DNA of 64,000 bases, taken from the NCBI GenBank assembly GCA_002917775.1, contig KZ627161.1:1360467-1424466 (forward strand), written 5' to 3'. Numbering within the stretch: the stretch's first letter is position 1; every line of letters starts with the position of its first letter. The stretch is from Glaciozyma antarctica PI12. Taxonomy: Eukaryota > Basidiomycota > Microbotryomycetes > Kriegeriales > Camptobasidiaceae. The position numbers and the translations under genes are program-made. Of this stretch, positions 46,179 to 55,841 are shown one piece after another. The notes beneath the pieces were generated by a model that ran no database searches, was not told the DNA's origin, and worked only from the letters and a program-made list of their open reading frames with translations.

Positions 46179-47972
46179 TCAGAATCGTCGACTGCCTGGT
46201 TGGTCTCCCATCACGCCCTCGCGCCCGGCATTCCCCTCCACTTCCCTCGCGCCACCACCTCCCTCGCCATTCCCAACCTCGACGACCTCCTGCGCGCTCC
46301 CCACCTCCACCTCCCCCGACATGAACTGATCGTTCCTCGACGAACCAGGATGGTCGAAAGACGGAGGAAGAGGAAACCCGTCCGTCCTCAATACAGGCGT
46401 CTGCAACGAGCTCGTCGACGTCCACCCCGACGCAGGCGAGTGCGGCGCTCCGAACTGGTCATAGGGGTACCCTCCATGCGAATTATACCCTCCCACTCCT
46501 CGATCCAAACTCCCCTCCGAGCCAGAAGCGTTCCCATACGACGACCTCCCGCCACCGAAGCTCGATCCGGACGCTGATCCCCCGTTCCCTCGTCCTCCTC
46601 CGATGACAGCAAGGAAGGACCGCCGTACCCTCGTTGCTCGTGAAGGCGGATCGACGTCCGCCCCACCGCGCGCGATGCCTAATTGCTCGGAGCTCCGGGT
46701 GTGTTGCGGACTCACGCCTCCTACGACGAGGAGGCCTGCGGAGGAGGAGCCTGGGGTGTTGGTTTCGATGATTTGGGACATCGATGGCCCTGCGCCGATG
46801 GAGGTGAGCCTGGCGAGCGAGGCGGCGCGGCGACGACGGCGGTAGAGGAGGAGGAGGAGGAGGAGGAGTGCGAGGAGGAGAGTGCCGCAGATGACGGAGG
46901 GGATGACTTTGGTACGGATGACGGCGGCGGAGTTGGGGCTGCGAGGAGGAGGGGGTTAATGGGGGAGCTGTGTAGAGGAAGCTTCGCAACGCACGAGTTG
47001 TTGGATTCGGAGATGAGGACTGAAGGTTCGGGAGCGGATAGGGCGGTCGGGGTGGAGGAAGAGGTCGGGCGTGCGCTGGAATTTTGAGAGGACGAGGGCG
47101 AGAGGACGAGGGATTCGCTTGTGGCAGCCGTACTTGAAGGTGGGCTTGCCTCGGTCGAACTCGCCGACGAACTGGTGACGAAGTCGGCCGACAAGTCCTG
47201 AGACGGAAGGGAGGGAATTTCGGGGGATAGGTTGGTGGAGAGAGGGAAGGAAGAGATGGTCGTAAAGGTGTTCGCGGTGGGGGAGGTTGGAGAGGGAGTG
47301 ACGCTGCGACGCGAGGAAGTGGTGAAGGTTGCTTGGCGAGAAGATGTCGAGGGATCTTGTGATCGCGGGTTAGATGAGCTGCTGGTACGCTTGGTGGTGA
47401 GGGACGGAGAAGTCGTTGAAGAGGAGGGAAAAGTCGAGGTCGACGTCGAGGCTTGCGGGAGAGATGGGGACAGGGACCCAGGTCGACGCCGTCGCATCGT
47501 ACGACACCCTCTCCTCGACGCCATTCTTTTCCCTCATCTCCTTCCCCTTCCCCATCTCCTTCGTCTTCGCTGCCCTCCTCAACTCCCTCCTGATCCTCGC
47601 GACACACTTCCTCAGCTCCTTCAGCTCGGTCTTCCCCGATTCGCCCCCCACTTTAAGCTCCAACCGACAGCACTTCGTAATAGCCTGGTTGATGGGTCGA
47701 TTGAGAGCTCTGGAGGACCCGGTGTACGCGTGGGAGGTCGAGCCTCCGGGCATTCCTTGAGAGGCCGAACCGCGGTCGTTTGAGTCGTTGGTGGAGGAGG
47801 TCGAGTGGGAGGTCGAATGTCGCTCGAGAGTGGTCGAATGAGATGAGGGTGGCTGTCCTCGAGGTGGTGATCGTCCTCGCGACCCATGATGAGAGAGGCG
47901 GCGACCAGTGGAGAGGGAAGGAGAGTGTTGCGGGCGGCGGCGCCTTTCGAGGGGGTTGGGCATCGACGGCAT
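46179..47972 (-). CDS. Ser/Thr-rich single-pass membrane protein
   Basis: A transmembrane segment, IPSVICGTLLLALLLLLLLL followed by YRRRRAASLARL, sits at about 46820-46905. On its N-terminal side is a long Ser/Thr-rich, probably O-glycosylated stretch (47524-46960; STSTSTFPSSSTTSPSLTTK and similar). On the other side is a cytoplasmic tail beginning MSQIIETNTPGSSSAGLLVV and ending at 46179. This architecture suits a fungal cell-surface or wall-stress sensor. The frame changes at a C4 run (minus strand; 46935-46938) between LLLAAPT and NSAAVIRTKVIP, and again near 47450-47500. Those changes and the absence of a visible signal peptide make the N-terminus uncertain; an upstream ATG is at 47972 (MPSMPNPLERRRRP). 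Function unassigned. Confidence 0.5.
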
Positions 47973-48634
47973 CGACGGTAGTGACGGGGGAGATGACGGG
48001 AATGGTGTAAGCTAGCTAAGTGGTACGCGTGTGAGGGTGGAAGGAGCTGCTGCAGGATAGGGAGGCAAGTCAGCTGCTGCCAGCTGAGGACGAGGCTGAG
48101 GTGCGTACCTCTTCAAGCTCCACCAAGTCGGAGGGTGCCGGTAAACGTGGGCGTGGGGTGCGAGGTGTTTCGCTGGTCGTGGAGTGGTGGGAGTTAGGAA
48201 GGGGAGCGAGAAGAGAGCAAAGGCGCCGAGGTTGATTGAGTTGGATTGAGTCTTGTCGTTCGTTTCAGTGTCGTGTTCACTTCTTCTTGCACCTCTCAGC
48301 TTGGTACAGATACGCTGATAACGAGGAGGAAACAAGGCCTCTCACAGGCTGGTTCCTACACAGCTTGACAGCGAGGCTAACGAAGAACGCGCGTGTTGAA
48401 CATCTACTTTTCTCCTATTCTCCTTTCCTTCGAGCTACAGCTTCTCCAAGTCTGTACGAATCTTCTGCAGACTTTGGCAAACTTAGAAGAGCTGGCGCAG
48501 ATGGCCTGCCAGCCTGTTAACGCGAGAGGGGACGCTGAATAGGGGACAAAAGCTCGATCACACATTGCTCTTCCCAGTCTCACTTGTCCAGCGCTGTCGA
48601 CGACGACGACGAACCTTGAAGCGGCCAAACGTTT
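47973..48634. other. Intergenic between Ser/Thr-rich protein and duplicated locus copy A
   Basis: 662 bp. A splice-like GTACGC...CTGCAG pair on the minus strand at 48053-48110 suggests a leader intron of the membrane-protein gene. An open minus-strand stretch upstream of it (to 48335) has a hydrophobic run (LGAFALFSLPFLTPTTP) but no in-frame ATG, so I do not call it a signal peptide exon. Confidence 0.4.
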
Positions 48635-48796
48635 ATTTACAACAACATCCTTGCTCCCCAAAGCCAAAACGAAAAGAACTCGAGCGACACCGACACATCC
48701 TCCGCGATCGACTTCTCCCTCTTCATCCTCAACTTTTGCTTCCTCATCTCCTTCTTCGACGGAGACACCTAGAAGACACACTAGACGTATACCGCG

Positions 48797-49099
48797 NNNN
48801 NNNNNNNNNNNNNNNNNNNNNNNNNNNNNNNNNNNNNNNNNNNNNNNNNNNNNNNNNNNNNNNNNNNNNNNNNNNNNNNNNNNNNNNNNNNNNNNNNNNN
48901 NNNNNNNNNNNNNNNNNNNNNNNNNNNNNNNNNNNNNNNNNNNNNNNNNNNNNNNNNNNNNNNNNNNNNNNNNNNNNNNNNNNNNNNNNNNNNNNNNNNN
49001 NNNNNNNNNNNNNNNNNNNNNNNNNNNNNNNNNNNNNNNNNNNNNNNNNNNNNNNNNNNNNNNNNNNNNNNNNNNNNNNNNNNNNNNNNNNNNNGGNNN
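48797..49099. other. Assembly gap (N run) in copy A
   Basis: N from 48797 to 49094, then GG, then NNN to 49099. It falls between the leader and the C-terminal tail of copy A, where the start codon and main coding sequence should be. Confidence 0.99.
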
Positions 49100-49201
49100 T
49101 TGGTTTTGGGTGGTGTGGGTGGCGGCGGTGGGTGAAGCTAGAAGCTCAGGAGGAAGACCGGAGCGAGTGGATTGGGATGAAGAGAGAGAGAGCAGAAGGA
49201 G

Positions 49202-49208
49202 TTTTATA
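49202..49208 (-). promoter_or_regulatory. TATA box, copy A
   Basis: TATAAAA on the minus strand, directly upstream of a CT-rich start-like stretch (CTCCTTCTGCTCTCTCTCTC). The same pair occurs in copy B at equivalent spacing. Strong TATA boxes are not apparent at other promoters in the window. Confidence 0.65.
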
Positions 49209-49316
49209 CCCACCAGAGCCAGTCAAAATCACATCCGTCACATCTTACTCACGCCGAGAGATCCAGTCGAGAAGGATGAGGGAGAGACGGACGAGAGAGT
49301 GAGGCGAGGTGCGTGC

Positions 49317-49760
49317 GCGAGTAGTTCCTGAGTGATTGGAGCTGAGAGCGAAGGGGGAGCTGGCGCGGATCAAGCAGCCTGCGTAGACCGCAGAATACGC
49401 AGATCTGAGAGCTGGGGAGTGAGCTTCAAGCTTGGAAGAGGACGACCCAGCCGTTCGACCTGTTGTTGACGCGAGAACGGATTGGAGGCGACCACGCTCG
49501 TCGAGTAGCTCCAGCGGCCTATCGGAGGAGGGCCTTTCGGCTGCTCCAGCTCGCCTTCCTGTGTACTGGTGTACGGAGCGGAGGTGTGGAAGGAGGAAGA
49601 GAGGCGTGCTGCGTTTAGGTTCGCGTTCGCCTCAAGCCTCTCCGACTCCTACCTACCACACTGACCGCCTCTATCATAGACCACACTTGGACAACGTAAC
49701 CAAGCTACTTAGACCCAGTCAACTTCCCAACCAGGGCCAAGGCCATCAGAGGGAATCCGA
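49317..49760. other. Intergenic upstream of copy A and of the NIPA-like gene
   Basis: 444 bp between divergent units: copy A (minus) and the transporter ATG at 49761 (plus). It must hold two promoters. No further homology to the copy B upstream region was found beyond 49316. No coding sequence recognised. Confidence 0.4.
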
Positions 49761-52228
49761 ATGGGAGGGCCAGACGCCAGACGTCCGCACATCTCGGTGG
49801 CTGTAGGAGTACGTCTGCTCTATTGGATGTCTTTCTATGAGGGAAGAGCGGCGTTACGGCACGTGGGGCTGTTGGAGCTCGCAGGAAGCTGCTTGAGGCT
49901 CGAGGGGACGCGGGGTCAGGAGACGCGGGGAGGAGGGCACGATGGCACAGACGTACGGGCACGAGGAGCTAATGGACTGTTGCACTTCTTCTGCAGGTTG
50001 TCGTCGGGCTCCTCGCGAGCTTCGTGCAGTCACTAGGTACGCAGTCGCGCGGCGACCAACGTTGGGCGTGAACCGACCTCCTCTCCTCCACAGGCTTGAC
50101 GATCCAGCGCAAGAGTCACCTACAGAACGAGGCACTTCCTTCCTCCCTTCGTATCCGCGATCACCGACGACCGTTGTGGCTAGGAGGGTTCGCCATCTTC
50201 ATCTGCTCGAAGCTCGAAGGGTGAGCGGAGCTGGGTGAGCGTGTAGGGAGCACAGGAGCTGATTAGTCGCTGTGCTAGGCACTATATTCCAGATTGGAGC
50301 ATTGCCAATCGTGGTCCTAGGTCCGCTAGGAGCAGTCAGCCTTCTGTGAGTTGAGGCGCGACGCGACCTTTGAGCTGGAGCTGACGATTTGGACGCAGAT
50401 ACAACGCCTTCTTCGCACGTATAATCCTCGGAGACGAGTTCTCTGTGCACTTGGTGGCAGGTGAGTCGAAATGGCAGCGCGAGGAGGTTCAGGAGAGCTC
50501 ACCACTTGCATTCCAGGAACGGCGCTCATCGCAGGTGGCGCCGGCCTCATCGGAATTTTTGGAGGTGCAGCTCGCTCATCTGTCCTATTAAACTCTAGCT
50601 GACACCATTTTGGGCGCAGTCGTCCCTGAAGTCACGCACACTCTCGACGAGCTCGTCCGCCTCTACTCCCGCCCCGCTTTCATCGTCTACTTCTTCCCTC
50701 ACTATCCCTCTCACCTCACGATCCTCGTCACCTTCGCCCACTTTGCCGAATGGGCTTTCGAACGTCGACTCCGCAAGATGGATCCATACGACGACGGCGC
50801 CCCTCCCACCACCCCTCTCACTCCCCGCCCGAGCAACCTCCTTTGGCGAAAAGCCTCTCGAAGACTCTCATGCTCTCGACCCTCGCATCACCATCACTCG
50901 CATTCCGCACCATCGCTTCAGCCGTCGAGTCCGCAAGGTCGATATGGCGCAGCTGAAGACACGGTGACGAGGTACGGCACCGAGGCGTCGTCGCTGGTGT
51001 CTCGGAACCAGGCTAGGGGGGCCGTGCCAGAGGCATCCTCCACGACCAACTTCTTCGAATCCGACCCTGCAGTCAAAGCCTGGACGAGCGCGGACGACCC
51101 AACGGAGAGCATCGAGGTCAAGGAGCTGATGAGCTGCGCGGCGATGGAGCGCACGAGGGTCATCTTGGGAGTCGCGTATGGAGCCGCATCGGGGACGCTC
51201 AGCGGGCTGTGCCTGCTGTTTGCCAAGACGGGGATCGAGCTGCTCATTCTCACAGTCGTCGGGCAGAACCAGGTGCGTCGTTCGCTTGCCCGAGTGGCGA
51301 GCGGTCCGTATTGACTGGATTCGCCTGCGCAGTTTGGTCGATTCGAAGCGTGGCTCATCGTACTCGTGCTTCTAGTCGCTGCGGTCCTTCAAGTGCGTGC
51401 ATTCGTGTCCTCGAACTGGACGCACGCTAATCCTCTCGCACAGCTGTTCTACCTCAACCGCGCGCTTCGCCTCGTCGGTCCGACCCTCATCTGTCCTCTC
51501 GCCTTTTGTTTCTACAACCTCTCGTCCATCATCTCGGGCCTCATCTACTACGATCAGTGGGAGATGCTTTCGGCGCTCCAGTTCGGACTCGTCAGTCTCG
51601 GGACTGCGATCCTCCTCGCTGGCGTGTGGATCGTTTCGATCAAGGCGAACGGGAGCGGCGACAAGAAGATGAGCGCGTCGGCCAGCGTCGATGAGATGGA
51701 TCGGCTGTTGAGCGAGGAGCCGGAGAGCTTTGAGTCGGATTCGGAGGATTCGGATGAGGAGCCTGGTACGTCGTGCTGCGCCTTTACTCCTTCTTTTTTG
51801 ACGTGATGTATCCCACAGTTGAATGGCTCCCTCGAGGACTGACCATCGGGCTGGGAGCCATGTCGCCAGGCTTCGACATTCGCCCCGCCGGCCACCGACG
51901 TACTCCCTCCCAACCGCACACCTCCACCCCCCTACCCTCTTCCTCGACCTTCCCGTCGCACTCCAACGACGCCGAGCGACCTCTACTGCACGAACGCCAT
52001 TCCGACGAAGCGGAAGGCGAGGTCGCAGTGGGACAGCTCGCGCGAAGACGGCGCGAGCGACGCGGTTTCTCCATCTCGGGAGCGCTGTACGTTGGGAGGA
52101 GAACGGCGAGCGAGGTGGATAGTGCGCCGAGTAGCCCGTTGCTGCCTACGGCGGAGGAGGAGGTCCTGCCGGCCCCGTCGGCGTCGAGAAAGAAGGGACG
52201 ACGGTTTGGAGGGTCCTTGGGGGGATAG
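49761..52228 (+). CDS. NIPA-like (DUF803) membrane transporter
   Basis: Multi-pass membrane protein; animal NIPA members transport Mg2+. A GTACGT...CTGCAG intron (49809-49996) joins MGGPDARRPHISVAVG to VVVGLLASFVQSLGLTIQRK, making the first membrane segment. Then GGFAIFICSKLEGTIFQIGA, PIVVLGPLGAVSLLYNAFFA, VAGTALIAGGAGLIGIFG, then TLDELVRLYSRPAFIVYFFP and ILVTFAHFAEWAF. After a soluble loop of about 115 residues (50770-51110) come ILGVAYGAASGTLSGLCLLF, FEAWLIVLVLLVAAVLQLFY, PLAFCFYNLSSIISGLIYYD and LGTAILLAGVWIVSI. The C-terminus is acidic then Ser/Arg-rich, ending at 52226-52228. The long loop is larger than in most family members. Substrate is by family analogy only. Confidence 0.85.
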
Positions 52229-52399
52229 TCGTAATGCAGATTTGCCTTCTTTACAGCTTGTGATGGCTCCATTGTTCTTTAGTAAACGCAGCCGAATGCC
52301 AACGACTGGAAAAGTGCCAAGGGCGCAGAAAAGGCGGGGGGAACAAGGACAACTCCTGACCACGGGACTTCGCTGTCTGTCTTCCTCCCTCCTCTCCCG

Positions 52400-53455
52400 A
52401 TGCTTTGCCACCCCAGTCCTGCACGCCGCCTACTTCCAGGTGAAGGCATCATCCAGCTGGACCGCAGCGGCGAACGATCGTCCTTCTCCGACGTCCAGTA
52501 CAGCTACCCCATAAAGGTGCTGTGTCCGCAACGGCACTTTGGTATCGACGGACTCTCCTTCTGCTAGCTGCTACAGCTATGGCGGTGCGTGGCGACCTTC
52601 CTGTCTTACGTGGCGTAGCTCACTCGGCTCTACAGGTGGACTGGTGGCGGGGGATCGTGTCAAGCTCGAGGTCCGCGTTTGCGGAGGCAGCGGTCTCGTG
52701 ATGCTCACTCAAGGTGCGTAAGCGCTCTCATTACCCCGTTCCCAGCTCACAAGGCTCCCACCTCCCACCTAGGCTCGACGAAAGTCTACAAGACTCGCTC
52801 AGGCGGTCCCCCCTCCACCCCCATCGTCTCTCCCCCCGTCATCTCCGAAGTGACCCGCCAGCTCATGGCGTGCACCGTCGCCCCCTCCTCATCCCTATAC
52901 CTCCTCCCGGCCCCCGTCACCTGCTTCTCCCGCGCCAACTACTCGCAACAACAAACGTTCCACCTTGCGGCAACTTCCAACCTCGTCCTCCTCGATTGGT
53001 ACACCTCGGGTCGGATGGACATGGCGGGCGAAGGACGAGAGGAGTGGGTCTTCGAGAGGTATCGGAGCTCGAACGAGGTATTTATCGATGGGAGGCGCGT
53101 CGCGCGAGACGTGCTGTTGCTCGAGGACGACGGGACGGGGACGGGAGGGAAGACGTCGTATTATAATCGCATCGCGCCGTACTCGTGCTACGCGACGCTC
53201 ATCCTGGTGGGACCGGCATTGGCGCCGCTGTTGGAGCATCTGCGGACGGCGTTTGAGAGCATAACGCAGTACAAGCAGTCGAGGCCGTATTCGATGCTGT
53301 GGAGCTTTAGCGAGGTGGAGAAGGGCAAGGGAGGCGTGGCGAGGTGTGCGGGGGATTGTACCGAGTCGGTCAAGGAATGGGTGATACAAGTGTTGCAGGA
53401 TGGGGGGATCGAAGATTTGATAGGGAAAGATCTATGGAAGAACGCGTTTACATGA
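52400..53455 (+). CDS. ureD: Urease accessory protein UreD
   Basis: UreD/UreH helps insert nickel into apo-urease. The ATG at 52400 gives MLCHPSPARRLLPGEGIIQL, DRSGERSSFSDVQYSYPIK, then SPSASCYSYGGGLVAGDRVK, LEVRVCGGSGLVMLTQGSTK, YKTRSGGPPS and LYLLPAPVTCFSRANYSQQQ, all typical of UreD. The region FHLAATSNLVLLDWYTSGRM and EVFIDGRRVARDVLLLED continues the beta-helix. Stop at 53453-53455. The frame shifts by one base around 52531-52545, between YPIK and SPSASCYSYGG, where homology demands continuity; likely consensus error. It implies a functional urease in the organism, common in basidiomycete yeasts. Neighbours are unrelated. Confidence 0.88.
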
Positions 53456-53783
53456 GGGCTTGCGAAGACGCCTCTTTGGAGCTCTGCGTCGCTGGGTTCG
53501 CCTGCAAGGGAAGTGCTGGAAAGAATTCGAGAGGTTACTCCAACGTGAGCTAGATCTGAGCAGAGACGAGGATGCGAGAGCCAGAGCGAGAGCGAGGCAG
53601 CTGCTTCGCAAGGCGGGGCCCCCAAACGGAATGAGGGTTGAGGAGGGCGCAACGATGCGGTCGAACGCCCTCTCGAAGCTTTCCTGTGCAGCTGAAGTGG
53701 GTATAGCATTTCGGGGTATCTGGGAAAGAGCGGGGATATCTAGACGGGAGGTTGCGAGGCAAGAACGAGGTGGGGTGAGAGTG
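53456..53783. other. Convergent 3' interval between UreD and GID4
   Basis: 328 bp between two stop codons facing each other (53455 plus, 53784 minus). It should contain both 3' UTRs. No other feature recognised. Confidence 0.45.
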
Positions 53784-55319
53784 CTAGCAGAAGTCGAACG
53801 TGCCGAGAGAGAAGGGTGCGGATGATGGAGTGGGAGTGAGAACGAGTCGTTGGTATGGCGAGGAGACGGGGTCGACGTATAGTCCTTTGCGAATGGGTTA
53901 GCGAGTGAAGCCGGACGCGCGAGATGAAGACGCACCTTCCAGCTTGCCCGTCTGTCGGTCCATGCAAATTAGGTAGTGACCAGCTATGCTGAGAGTAGAT
54001 TCGGCGGCTGTTAATAGGCAGAGAAGCGTCAGCTAGCCGCTTCTCAAACCGCGCGCCGAAAAGGACTCACGAGTGACATTGATAAAGTCGAGCTCCTGCC
54101 ACGACATCAACATCCATCCCTCGGTCCTCTGCCTCAACCACTCGAGATCTCCCGACCGCACGCTCAGCTCCTCCTTCCCCAGCCCTTTGAAAGGCCCCAA
54201 CTGCGCCCAATAAAGCGAATCGTCCCGCTTCTTCGCTCCGACCTTGCGTGCGAAAAGCCCGTCGACGGCTGGGTTGAGAATATCGCCTTGGAAGTAGGTC
54301 GTCACGATCTGGGCCGATGCGTCGGGGACGCCGAGCGCGTGCATGAGGCCGTGAATGGTTTGGGTTTGGTGAGAGTACGAGTGGATAACGACCTTGGCAA
54401 GGGAATCGCACGTCAGCTTCACAACCCTCCCAGGTAGGTCTGAACAAGCGAACGCACCTGAACTCCCCAATGCTCGTCCTCCTCGACCGGCGCGTTGTCC
54501 TCCAATCTCAACCCCGCCTCCATCGACGCCTCCATCATCGCGTCCTCCTCCCTCCACTCCGCCGCTCTCCCCGCCAACCTCTCCATCGCATTCCGTACAT
54601 CCCTCAACTCCCGCGTCTCCTCCAGCATACCATCGCCTCGTCTCCGACCCGCTCATCCCCTCTGACCCGGCTTCCGCCTCTCTCCGCCACAGCACCTCCA
54701 CTCCAGCTCCAGCGACGTCAAACAACGAATGTGCACGATGCGTGGCGCTCGAGTGCGCGGACGTTCGTGGAGGGAGCTGAGAGAGGGCAGAGGCGAGTGG
54801 CTCGAGGTGGTCCGTGAAATGAGGGCCGTTGCGCGGGGGAGCGCGAGAGGCGGGAAAGCCGGAGGGGGAGCGGCGAGAGATGGGGACGAAGAGTTGGGAG
54901 CCGGTGAAGACGACGCCGGGGGAGAGGAAGGAGGATGGAGAGGTGGCGGAGGAGGGGTCGGAAGGGGACTGGGAGGGAGAGGGGGGCAGAGCGGTGGGGA
55001 GGAGAGGAGCTGGTGGGTTGAGGGGTTGGGTAGAGAGTAGTCCGGGCCAGTACTGGGCTAGGTACTGGTCCTCGTCGTCGCCCGAGAGACGCTCGTCCTC
55101 GTCGGCGAGAATGTCGTCCAGCTCGTCCTCCGGGTCCGAGTCGTCCGAGAAGCCAGCCTGGTACAGGTCGTCCCCGTCTTGTTCAGCGTCCTCCGAGTCC
55201 ACCTCGATGTCGTCTTCTTCGCCGGGGGCATTATTCATGAGGTGGAAGATCGCTTGTCGTCTGGCGTCGGCGACGATTTGTTCCGTGTCCCTGTCCCGAT
55301 TGTCACCTGTCGAAGGCAT
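53784..55319 (-). CDS. GID4: GID/CTLH ubiquitin-ligase substrate receptor, Vid24 family
   Basis: Gid4/Vid24 binds N-terminal proline degrons of gluconeogenic enzymes for the GID E3 ligase. ATG at 55319: MPSTGDNRDRDTEQIVADAR. A very acidic N-terminus follows. The Vid24 domain: SFLSPGVVFTGSQLF, then VVIHSYSHQTQTIHGLMHAL, IVTTYFQGDILNPAVDGLFA, YWAQLGPFKGLGKEELSVRS, DLEWLRQRTEGWMLMSWQEL and DFINVT. Introns lead to AESTLSIAGHYLICMDRQTG, KLEGLYVDPVSSPYQRLVLT and the stop at 53784-53786. The frame changes by one base near 54628-54640, between SGSETRR and GMLEETRELRD; the latter joins smoothly across an intron to HWGVQVVIHSYSH. Likely sequence error. Other basidiomycete paralogues exist, so orthology to yeast Gid4 is inferred. 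Confidence 0.8.
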
Positions 55320-55841
55320 CGTGGGGAGGACGCTGAAGCGTATGCGCGGAAGGACAGGTGTGGCGAGAGAGACGAGAGAAGCCGTGGAGAGGTAGAAGAG
55401 CAAGAAAGGTGAGTGTGGGAGCGTTCGGGCAGCCCGTCGCAAGGCCTGAGCGGCGACTCAGCTCTCTTCCCTCTTCCTCTCCAGTATTTCTCTCGGGTAC
55501 GACCCAAGAGAAGATCAGACCTGGCAGGAATGAGTGAGCTGACACTAAAGTAGAAGCGCCATTCTCGTCGTCAAGTCCTTGCGCCCACCTCCTCAGCCAT
55601 TCGCAGCCTCGTTGGCTGCCTTTCTCTGGCGTCTTTCGAGTGCGACTCCAACACGTTCAGCTTCTGCTCACAAAACTCCGACGAAAGAGAGAAAGAGCAG
55701 AACGCGAGTCGAACTCCTGTCTCTTGGAATATTTAATTTAATGGCCAGCCTTATTTCAAGTGAATAAATTCTGCTCCACTGTGAGGGCGTGGTCTCCCCC
55801 CTCCTCCCTCCTCAAGCTCTCTCCCTCCCGCCTTGCAAGAA
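55320..55841. promoter_or_regulatory. Bidirectional promoter interval between GID4 and TPD3
   Basis: 522 bp between divergent starts (55319 minus, 55842 plus). An AT-rich patch TATTTAATTTAATG (about 55731-55744) stands out in otherwise GC-rich DNA and could be a core promoter element for the plus-strand gene, about 100 bp upstream of its ATG. No coding sequence recognised. Confidence 0.4.

Larger units (their letters stand above)
48635..49316 (-). repeat. Duplicated locus, copy A (gap inside)
   Basis: Read on the minus strand from 49316: CCTCGCCTCACTCTCTCGTC, then CTCTCGGCGTGAGTAAGAT, TTTTGACTGGCT, a TATA box (49202-49208), CTCCTTCTGCTCTCTCTCTC, an N gap, then a Lys-rich coding-like tail (VSPSKKEMRKQKLRMKREKS) to a TAA at 48636-48638. 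Every one of these blocks recurs in the same order in copy B (58981-59520) in opposite orientation. In copy A the codon aligned with a Glu codon of copy B just before the tail is TAG, so A may be non-functional or end earlier. The start codon is not visible and must lie in the gap. Confidence 0.8.
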
